From Sphingopyxis sp. UBA6723 (GTDB lineage: Bacteria > Pseudomonadota > Alphaproteobacteria > Sphingomonadales > Sphingomonadaceae), in assembly GCF_002454115.1 (NCBI RefSeq), contig NZ_DKIH01000006.1:1-11704 (forward strand): a stretch of 11,704 nucleotides of DNA, read 5' to 3'. Position numbers and translations under genes: made by a program. Below the pieces are notes generated by a model. That model had not been told where the DNA came from and did no database searches. It saw only the letters and a program-made list of their open reading frames with translations. Within the stretch, counting starts at the first letter, position 1, and each line of letters begins with the position of its first letter. This document shows positions 6,857-11,704 of this stretch, piece by piece.

Positions 6857-7324
6857 ATGCGCAACAAGCTGCTTGCCGCTTCGGCGGCCCTTTTCGTTTT
6901 GGCGATGGCACCGACCGCCAGCGCCCAGATGCCGACCTGGTCGGCCGAACAGACCGAAGCGTGGAAAGTCGTCCAGCAAAGCTGGGCCGACGATGTCGCG
7001 CAGAACGGTAAATGGCCCGCCAACTACGCCGACCCGCAGATGGTCGTGTGGTCGGCCGAATTCGCCGCCCCGCGCGGCAAGGATTCGGCGGTGCGCTGGA
7101 CCAAGTTCCAGAACAGCCAAGGCAAAGTCGTGCAATATGAACTGAGCCCGCAGTCAATCTCGCTGAGTGGCGACACCGCGGTCGTCACCTATGCGCTGAC
7201 CATCGTTACCCAACGCGGCACCGACAAACCCGATTGGGGCAAGGAAGCGATCGTCGAAACGCTGGTGCGCAGCGGCACCGGCTGGAAATTCCTGTCCTCG
7301 ACCAGCTTCGCGCTCGGCAAATAG
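6857..7324 (+). CDS. Secreted NTF2-like (SnoaL/DUF4440-type) protein
   Basis: A 155-aa protein with a clear signal peptide at 1-23 (MRNKLLAASAALFVLAMAP then TASA, cut before QMP). The mature part looks like an NTF2-like cone fold: an amphipathic helix EQTEAWKVVQQSWADDV, then a strand-rich half with VVQYELSPQSISLSGDTAVV, TYALTIVTQRG and VETLVRSGTGWKFLSSTSFAL. The ending (a strand with GWKF followed by a short strand) is typical of DUF4440/SnoaL-like proteins. Members range from binding proteins to enzymes, so no reaction can be assigned. The ATG has AGGGGAAAG just upstream. A frame open back to 6764 crosses the dyad and lacks a ribosome site, so the shorter start with the signal peptide is preferred. 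It is convergent with the minus-strand gene ending at 7375. Confidence 0.8.
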   Translation: MRNKLLAASAALFVLAMAPTASAQMPTWSAEQTEAWKVVQQSWADDVAQNGKWPANYADPQMVVWSAEFAAPRGKDSAVRWTKFQNSQGKVVQYELSPQSISLSGDTAVVTYALTIVTQRGTDKPDWGKEAIVETLVRSGTGWKFLSSTSFALGK

Positions 7325-7331
7325 GCGGTGA

Positions 7332-7363
7332 GCGGCGGTCGGCGTCGAGCGCGCCACCGCCGC
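7332..7363. terminator. GC-rich hairpin between convergent genes, likely bidirectional terminator
   Basis: GCGGCGGT at 7332-7339 pairs perfectly with ACCGCCGC at 7356-7363. Inside it, after one bulged C at 7340, GGCG (7341-7344) pairs with CGCC (7352-7355) around a seven-base loop. It sits in the 50-bp gap between the NTF2-like gene (ending 7324) and the small membrane protein gene (ending 7375). There is no clear U-run on either side. Confidence 0.5.
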
Positions 7364-7374
7364 CCCCATTGTCG

Positions 7375-7572
7375 TCAGCGTTTGCGCGCGAACCAGACCA
7401 GAAAAATGCCGACCACCGCCAGCACGACGCCATTACGCGTCCACGTCGTGTCGCCCAGCATGAAGCTGCTCGCGGGCCAGCGCACGATGTCGAGCCCTTG
7501 CAGCGCCCACAGCCCGCCGACCAATATCATCGCGACCCCGACGATCGCGAGAACGCCTTTCAATGCACCCAT
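7375..7572 (-). CDS. Small two-helix membrane protein, hypothetical
   Basis: A 65-aa protein with two hydrophobic segments, about residues 5-25 and 46-62, a middle piece QGLDIVRWPASSFMLGDTTW and a basic end ARKR. The pattern G-x-W-x-LQG, then P-x-SFM, then W-x-x-x-G recurs in unnamed small membrane proteins of proteobacteria, but I know no function. The start at 7572 is backed by AGAGGGAGG upstream, which overlaps the stop of the acyltransferase-3 gene. Only 11 bases separate that stop from this ATG, so translation is probably coupled. Confidence 0.75.
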   Translation of the reverse strand: MGALKGVLAIVGVAMILVGGLWALQGLDIVRWPASSFMLGDTTWTRNGVVLAVVGIFLVWFARKR

Positions 7573-7583
7573 GATGCCTCCCT

Positions 7584-8717
7584 CTATAATCGCTGCAATC
7601 CGATCAGCGGTCGCAGCCAGCCGATGCTGCGCCCGATCCAATAGAAAAGCCAGCACCCCGTCACCGTCGCCGCGAGCAGGATCAGGAAGGACGGCAGCGC
7701 GGCGACATTGGCCCCGAGCAGGTACCAGCCGACGACGACGATGATCGTCTGGTGGATGATGTAGAATGGGAACACCGCCTCCGCGAGCATCGCGCGCCGC
7801 GGATGGTCGTAGTTCCACCAGCGGTCAGCGACCCCCAACAGCGCAATGATCGTCGCCCACCCCTGCACTTGCCGAGCCAGATGATAGAGCAGGATCGCCC
7901 AGCCGGGGGCGCGGATGTCGCCCGGCCATGTCCATTCAACCCAGGCAATCGGCGCAAAGGCGAGCACCGCCAGCACCGCGGCTAGCTTCCAGCTACGCCC
8001 CACCGCCTCGAACAACGCGGGGCCCACGCGCAGCAGCCAGCCGATCGTGAACGCGACCAGATAGTGAAGATGCGACGGTCCGTCATCGAACAGCGCATGC
8101 GTCTCGTCATGATCGGGAAAGGCGGCGTAAATTGCGATCCACAGCAGCATCGGCACGAAGAGGAGCCCCCACCCGTGCAGCAGCCGTGCGGCCCCGTCGG
8201 CAACCTGCGCGCGGGCTGTCCCCGGGATGACGGCGATCACCAGCGCCGCAAGCATCGTGTAAACCCAGAGGTACACGACAAACCACAGATGTTGCCAGGT
8301 CGGCAGGGCAATGCCGTCGATGAACTGGAAACCGAAATAATCATATAGCCAGAAATGCAGGAAGCCGTGCGGATAGCCGTGCTGCCCCGCCAGGTCGATC
8401 CAGGGTTGCGGCGGAATGATGACGATCATCGCAAAGATCAGCGGGACCAGCAACCGCACGCTCCGCGACCGCGCGAACGCGCCGCTACCGCCCAGCTTCG
8501 CAAACAGCGCCGCGCTCGCATAACCCGACACGAGGAACAACAGCGCGAGCCGCCAGCCGTTCGTCGCGAGCATCGGGATCGTCACCCAATCGAGCGGCTG
8601 CGCGATTTTCACATGCCAGCCCCACGGCACGAAATACATGCCGATATGATAGAGGATGAGCAGCGCAAACGCCGCGATCCGCAGCCAGTCCATGCCGTAG
8701 TGGCGCGCGCCGGTCAT
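7584..8717 (-). CDS. Acyltransferase family 3 (OafA/OpgC-like) membrane protein
   Basis: A 377-aa integral membrane protein with about ten hydrophobic segments, of the acyltransferase-3 family (PF01757), which moves acyl groups onto sugars, glucans or other extracytoplasmic targets. The N-terminus YGMDWLRIAAFALLILYHIGMYFVPW carries the family pattern, with the conserved histidine at H24. Other landmarks are FLVSGYASAALFAK, RSRSVRLLVPLIFAMIVIIPPQ, QHLWFVVYLWVY, and the late block AEAVFPFYIIHQTIIVVVGWYL. The Met at 8717 is preferred because GGAAGG lies close upstream and the homologous part begins there. A frame open to 8780 would add about 21 residues that are only a translation of the palindromic repeat. 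The acceptor is unknown. Confidence 0.9.
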   Translation of the reverse strand: MTGARHYGMDWLRIAAFALLILYHIGMYFVPWGWHVKIAQPLDWVTIPMLATNGWRLALLFLVSGYASAALFAKLGGSGAFARSRSVRLLVPLIFAMIVIIPPQPWIDLAGQHGYPHGFLHFWLYDYFGFQFIDGIALPTWQHLWFVVYLWVYTMLAALVIAVIPGTARAQVADGAARLLHGWGLLFVPMLLWIAIYAAFPDHDETHALFDDGPSHLHYLVAFTIGWLLRVGPALFEAVGRSWKLAAVLAVLAFAPIAWVEWTWPGDIRAPGWAILLYHLARQVQGWATIIALLGVADRWWNYDHPRRAMLAEAVFPFYIIHQTIIVVVGWYLLGANVAALPSFLILLAATVTGCWLFYWIGRSIGWLRPLIGLQRL

Positions 8718-8736
8718 AGGCTTCCTTCCACCATTT

Positions 8737-8810
8737 TCGTCATCCCGGACTTGATCCGGGATCCAAGCGACATCGCGCAAATGGATCCCGGATCAAGTCC
8801 GGGATGACGA
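8737..8810. repeat. Palindromic REP-like element, copy 2, perfect 29-bp arms
   Basis: The left arm at 8737-8765 (tcgtcatcccggacttgatc then cgggatcca) is exactly complementary to the right arm at 8782-8810, around a 16-base loop at 8766-8781. Each arm contains its own palindrome, ccgga-cttga-tccgg, so a folded transcript could form a long hairpin or a branched shape. It begins 11 bases past the carboxyltransferase stop and ends 19 bases before the acyltransferase-3 ATG, so it could end or protect the upstream mRNA. The arms closely match copy 1 at 1-66, while the loops differ. Confidence 0.92.
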
Positions 8811-8821
8811 GGAGGGATATG

Positions 8822-10339
8822 TCATTTCAAAACCCGCCACGCCAGCTCGGCAAATTCGCACAACAACGGCCGCGTATCCCGCGGGTCGATGATATCCTCG
8901 ACCCCGAATTTCTCCGCCGTCCGGAACGGCGAGCGCACACGATTGAGCCGTTCCCTGATCGCCTCCAGATGCGCCGCCGGGTCCTCCGCCGCCTCGAGCT
9001 CGCTTTTGTACGCAACCTCGACCCCGCCCTCGATCGGCAGGCTGCCCCAGTCGCCCGACGGCCACGCGAAACGATACTGGAAGCGCTCGGCGTTCGACAT
9101 CGCACTCCCCGCGATGCCGTATGCCCGGCGCACGACGACCGATGCCAGCGGCACGCTCGCGCGGTAGATGGCGTTCATCGCCTGCACCCCGTAGCGGATC
9201 GTTCCCGTCCGCTCGGCCTCGCCGCCGATCATGAAGCCCGGATTGTCGACCAGATGGACGATCGGCAGCCGGAACTGGTCGGCCAGCTTCACGAAACGCT
9301 CGGCCTTCTCGCTTGTCTTCGCGTCCCAAGATCCGCCGAGGTACGACGGGTCGCTCGCGAGCACTGCGACCGGATAGCCGTCGAGCCGCGCGAACGCGGT
9401 GATCACCGCACGCCCCCAGCGCGCGCCCATTTCAAAGAAGCTGCCACGGTCGAAAACGGCGTCGCAAACGCGGCGCATCGCATAAACCTGCTTCGCCTCG
9501 CGCGGCACCGCCGACAACAGGCTCTCCTCGCGCCGGTCGGCCGGATCGCTACATTCGGTGCGGGGCGCGCGACCATGGATCGACGACGGCAGATACGACA
9601 AAAACCGCCGCGCCGCCGCAAAGGCTTCGGCCTCACTCGCCACCTCATCATCGACGACGCCGTTGCGCGTATGCACATCGCTGCCGCCCAATTCCTCGCG
9701 GTCGAGCGTATCGCCGATTGCCGCCGCGACCGCCGGTCCCGCCGCGAACAGCTGCGACAGCCCGCGCACCATGATGCTGTAATGGCTCGCAACCACCCGC
9801 GCTGCGCCCAGCCCCGCCGTCGGCCCCAGCGCCAACGCCACCACCGGCACTGTGTCGAGATTGGCGATGATTTCATGCCACCCCGGCACATGCGGGATAT
9901 ACGTATAGCCCATATCCTCCAGCGTCTTGACCGACCCGCCGCCGCCGGTGCCGTCGATCATGCGGATCAGCGGCAGGCGATATTCATGCGCCATCGCTTC
10001 GCACTGCACGAACTTGCGGTGCAGCGCCGCATCGGCCGCGCCGCCGCGCACGGTGAAATCGTCGGCGCTGGCAACCACCGGCCGGCCGTCGATATTGGCA
10101 CGACCGAAAATGAAGTTGCTTGCAGCAAGGTCTTCGAGTTCGCCATCGGCGCCATAGGTGCCGCGCCCCGCAATCTTGCCGATCTCGCGAAAGCTGCCCG
10201 CATCGACGATTGCGGCGAGCCGCGCCCGCGCATCCATCTTGCCGCGGCCATGCTGGCGCGCGACCTTTTCCGCGCCGCCCATCTTCTCCGCCATCCCACG
10301 CCGCGCGGCCAGTTCGTCGATCTCTTTTTTCCAGCTCAT
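8822..10339 (-). CDS. Acyl-CoA carboxylase, carboxyltransferase (beta) subunit
   Basis: A 505-aa cytoplasmic carboxyltransferase that moves CO2 from carboxybiotin to an acyl-CoA (propionyl-, methylcrotonyl- or related CoA). Both crotonase-fold halves are present. The N-half has GGAEKVARQHGRGKMDARAR near residue 20, then DDFTVRGGAADAALHRK, IRMIDGTGGGGSVKT (an oxyanion-type glycine run), TAGLGAARVVASHYSIMV and ELGGSDVHTRNGVVDDEVASE. The C-half has LASDPSYLGGSWDAKTSEKAERFVKLAD, LVDNPGFMIGGEAERTG and VVVRRAYGIAGSAM. I chose ATG 10339 because MSWKKEIDELAARR is the usual family start. A frame from 10375 would add 12 residues and run across the dyad. No biotin carboxylase/BCCP (alpha) gene is in the window, and the substrate cannot be fixed. 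Confidence 0.92.
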   Translation of the reverse strand: MSWKKEIDELAARRGMAEKMGGAEKVARQHGRGKMDARARLAAIVDAGSFREIGKIAGRGTYGADGELEDLAASNFIFGRANIDGRPVVASADDFTVRGGAADAALHRKFVQCEAMAHEYRLPLIRMIDGTGGGGSVKTLEDMGYTYIPHVPGWHEIIANLDTVPVVALALGPTAGLGAARVVASHYSIMVRGLSQLFAAGPAVAAAIGDTLDREELGGSDVHTRNGVVDDEVASEAEAFAAARRFLSYLPSSIHGRAPRTECSDPADRREESLLSAVPREAKQVYAMRRVCDAVFDRGSFFEMGARWGRAVITAFARLDGYPVAVLASDPSYLGGSWDAKTSEKAERFVKLADQFRLPIVHLVDNPGFMIGGEAERTGTIRYGVQAMNAIYRASVPLASVVVRRAYGIAGSAMSNAERFQYRFAWPSGDWGSLPIEGGVEVAYKSELEAAEDPAAHLEAIRERLNRVRSPFRTAEKFGVEDIIDPRDTRPLLCEFAELAWRVLK

Positions 10340-10354
10340 GGCGCGAAGGCTATC

Positions 10355-10374
10355 TGACGTTGACGGAAACGTCA
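10355..10374. promoter_or_regulatory. 20-bp dyad in the divergent region, possible operator
   Basis: TGACGTT-GACGGA-AACGTCA has perfect seven-base arms around a six-base centre. It lies in the 56 bp between the divergent carboxyltransferase (ATG 10339, minus) and thioredoxin-like (ATG 10396, plus) genes and overlaps the proposed -35 box at 10360. It is the kind of site bound by dimeric TetR- or MerR-type regulators, which often control acyl-CoA genes, but no regulator is encoded here and none can be named. Confidence 0.45.
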
Positions 10375-10389
10375 TCCGAAACCTATCGT
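10360..10389 (+). promoter_or_regulatory. Candidate promoter giving a leaderless mRNA for the thioredoxin-like gene
   Basis: TTGACG (10360-10365), an 18-base spacer, then TATCGT (10384-10389). Only six bases lie between the -10 and the ATG at 10396, so transcription would begin at or next to the A of the start codon. This fits the absence of a Shine-Dalgarno before that ATG. Confidence 0.4.
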
Positions 10390-10395
10390 CCAGTC

Positions 10396-10887
10396 ATGAC
10401 GCGCCCGATTACCCTCGCCCTCGCTGCCGCAATGCTCGCAATACCGCCCGCCGGTGCCGCCGAACCACGCACGCTCCCCGGCGTCGAGGATGCGTATAAA
10501 AGCACCGCCTTCATTGCCGACCCGATGCCCGCGATCGACGCCGCGCTCGCTGCGGCAAAGACGTCGGGGAAACCCGTCCTCCTCGTCATGGGCACCGGAG
10601 GCTGTCACGACAGCGCCTGGCTCGCCAACCTGATTGCCACCGACCGCTTCACCCCCGTCCGTGATCGCTACGAGATCGTCTATGCCGACATTGGGATGCC
10701 GCATATCCGCGGCTGGGGCCGTAATCCTGACGTGCCCAAACGCTTCGGCTTCAAAAAGATCAAAGGCACACCCACCGTGGCGATCCTTGATACCGACGGC
10801 ACCGTCCTCAACCGCAAGACCGCGCCCAAGTGGCGCAACGCCGCGAGCCGCAGCGACGACGACATCTATAACGAACTGATGAACTAG
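10396..10887 (+). CDS. Secreted thioredoxin-fold protein with a CxxS site
   Basis: A 163-aa protein with a signal peptide at about 1-22 (MTRPITLALAAAMLAIPPAG then AA), so it acts in the periplasm or beyond. The rest has a thioredoxin-like layout: helix AIDAALAAAKTSGKP, strand VLLVMGTGGCHDSAWLANLI (61-80) with the active-site position filled by C70-H-D-S73, strand YEIVYADIG, FGFKKIKGTPTVAILDTDG (117-135) with the cis-proline GTP at 124-126, then a final helix. With one cysteine in the site it cannot form the classic CxxC disulfide. CxxS proteins are known to act in mixed-disulfide or isomerase-like roles, and this role is inferred here. No ribosome-binding site precedes the ATG. The SDR gene follows 10 bases after the stop, so they form an operon. 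Confidence 0.82.
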   Translation: MTRPITLALAAAMLAIPPAGAAEPRTLPGVEDAYKSTAFIADPMPAIDAALAAAKTSGKPVLLVMGTGGCHDSAWLANLIATDRFTPVRDRYEIVYADIGMPHIRGWGRNPDVPKRFGFKKIKGTPTVAILDTDGTVLNRKTAPKWRNAASRSDDDIYNELMN

Positions 10888-10897
10888 GGAGAGCGAC

Positions 10898-11677
10898 ATG
10901 GCCGACATGAACCTTGCAGGGCGCGTCGCGCTCGTGACCGGCGCCTCGCGCGGCATCGGGCGCGGCATCGCGATCGGCCTTGCCGAAGCGGGCGCCGACG
11001 TCGCGGTCAACTATACGCGCGGCGAAGAGGCCGCTGCCGAAACCGTCGCCGCGATCACCGCCTTGGGTCGCAAGGCGAAGGCCTATCAGGCGTCGGTCAC
11101 CGACGAAGCCGCCTGCGCCGCAATGGTCGCCGCGGTCGAGGCCGACTTCGGGCCGATGTCGATCCTGGTCAACAATGCCGGGATTGCGAGCCGCGGTCGG
11201 GCAGTCGCCGAAACCAGCCCCGAGGAGGTCGACAAACTGTTCGCCGTCCACGCCGCGGGGCCGCACCGCCTCAGCCGCCTGGCGCTGCCGCAGCTGCGCA
11301 CCCACGCCCGCAGCGATATCATCGTCATTTCGAGCATCGCAACCTATGTGAACTCGCCCAACGGCGCGCCCTACACGATGGCAAAAGCGGCAGGCGAAGC
11401 CTTCGCGCTCACCCTCGCCAAAGAGGAGCTGAGAAACGGCGTCCGCGTCAACATCGTCGCCCCGGCACTCACAGTCAGCGACATGGGCGAAAAACTGTCG
11501 CGCGCGATCACCGGCCAAGACGACATCCAGCATCTCGCCGCCAAAATGCCCTTCGGCCGCGTCGCCGTCCCTGCGGATGTCGCCGCGGCGGTGGTGTGGT
11601 TTGTCAGCGATGCGAATTCCTACTGCTCAGGCCAGAAGCTCAACATCGACGGCGCAGGGCAGGCGACGTTCCGGTGA
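10898..11677 (+). CDS. Short-chain dehydrogenase/reductase (FabG-like)
   Basis: A 259-aa classical SDR, an NAD(P)H-linked oxidoreductase of the cytoplasm. The Rossmann cofactor motif TGASRGIG is at 14-21, NNAG at 92-95, the catalytic serine is S146 in VISSIATY, and the YxxxK pair is Y159 and K163 in YTMAK. The end SYCSGQKLNIDGAG matches the usual substrate-loop finish. The fourth catalytic residue, normally an Asn in a TNL-type stretch, is replaced by H118 in LFAVHAAGPHRLSRLALPQL, and PG after strand six is PA (189-190). A basic residue in the cofactor loop, NYTRGEE at 38-44, suggests NADPH, an inference. AGGGAG overlaps the stop of the thioredoxin-like gene, so the two are translationally coupled. 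FabG itself is less likely, as no other fatty acid synthesis genes are near. Confidence 0.92.
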   Translation: MADMNLAGRVALVTGASRGIGRGIAIGLAEAGADVAVNYTRGEEAAAETVAAITALGRKAKAYQASVTDEAACAAMVAAVEADFGPMSILVNNAGIASRGRAVAETSPEEVDKLFAVHAAGPHRLSRLALPQLRTHARSDIIVISSIATYVNSPNGAPYTMAKAAGEAFALTLAKEELRNGVRVNIVAPALTVSDMGEKLSRAITGQDDIQHLAAKMPFGRVAVPADVAAAVVWFVSDANSYCSGQKLNIDGAGQATFR

Positions 11678-11704
11678 GAACAATCCTCCCTGTCGCGCAG
11701 CGAT

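Noticed and set aside
8718..8780. N-terminal extension of the acyltransferase-3 protein
   Set aside because: The extra residues (WIPDQVRDD type) are a translation of the palindromic repeat, and a good ribosome site precedes the Met at 8717.
8804..10357. Long plus-strand ORF of 517 codons opposite the carboxyltransferase
   Set aside because: It mirrors the well-supported minus-strand carboxyltransferase and its translation is Arg/His-rich without any domain. It is a high-GC antisense shadow.
10340..10375. Twelve-residue extension of the carboxyltransferase to the ATG at 10375
   Set aside because: MSWKKEI is the usual family start and the extension would cover the regulatory dyad. It is not fully excluded, since neither start has a strong ribosome site.
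1..11704. CRISPR array, defence island, prophage or transposon
   Set aside because: No regularly spaced repeats, no cas, integrase, transposase or phage structural genes. The only repeats are the two palindromic elements.

Overview
The window is about 11.7 kb of GC-rich DNA that looks like the chromosome of a sphingomonad (Alphaproteobacteria, Sphingomonadales, perhaps Sphingopyxis-like). Reasons: strong G/C preference at third codon positions, gene families common in that order (wax ester synthase/DGAT acyltransferase, DUF6491, acyl-CoA carboxyltransferase), and two copies of a palindromic element whose arms read ccggacttgatccgg, a repeat type I associate with these genomes. The genus is an inference. 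There are no rRNA or tRNA genes, no CRISPR array, no transposase and no phage genes. It reads as ordinary housekeeping and metabolic chromosome, with no intergenic stretch over 300 bases.

Left part (1-2045, minus strand): a compact co-directional cluster reads tdk (thymidine kinase), a doubtful 47-codon ORF, a three-helix membrane protein, a secreted DUF6491 protein, then truB (tRNA pseudouridine-55 synthase), which runs off the left edge. The visible end of truB is an in-frame copy of the palindromic repeat.

Middle part (2102-7324, plus strand): an AbgT-family transporter diverges from tdk. It is followed by a wax ester synthase/diacylglycerol acyltransferase, a protein joining a four-helix membrane domain to a possible AhpD-like CGPC domain, a GNAT acetyltransferase and a secreted NTF2-like protein. 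This block ends at a GC-rich hairpin shared with convergent genes.

Right part (7375-10339, minus strand): an acyl-CoA carboxyltransferase beta subunit, then the second palindromic repeat (perfect 29-bp arms), then a membrane acyltransferase-3 protein coupled to a 65-aa membrane protein. A 56-bp divergent region with a 20-bp dyad separates these from a plus-strand pair (10396-11677): a secreted thioredoxin-like protein with a CxxS site and a short-chain dehydrogenase/reductase.

Functional themes are acyl-CoA/lipid handling (WS/DGAT, carboxyltransferase, SDR, acyltransferase 3) and folate/thymidine (AbgT next to tdk). I see no clearly new multi-gene system. The most unusual items are the repeat inside truB, the membrane-CGPC fusion protein, and the probable leaderless promoter with dyad ahead of the thioredoxin-like gene.
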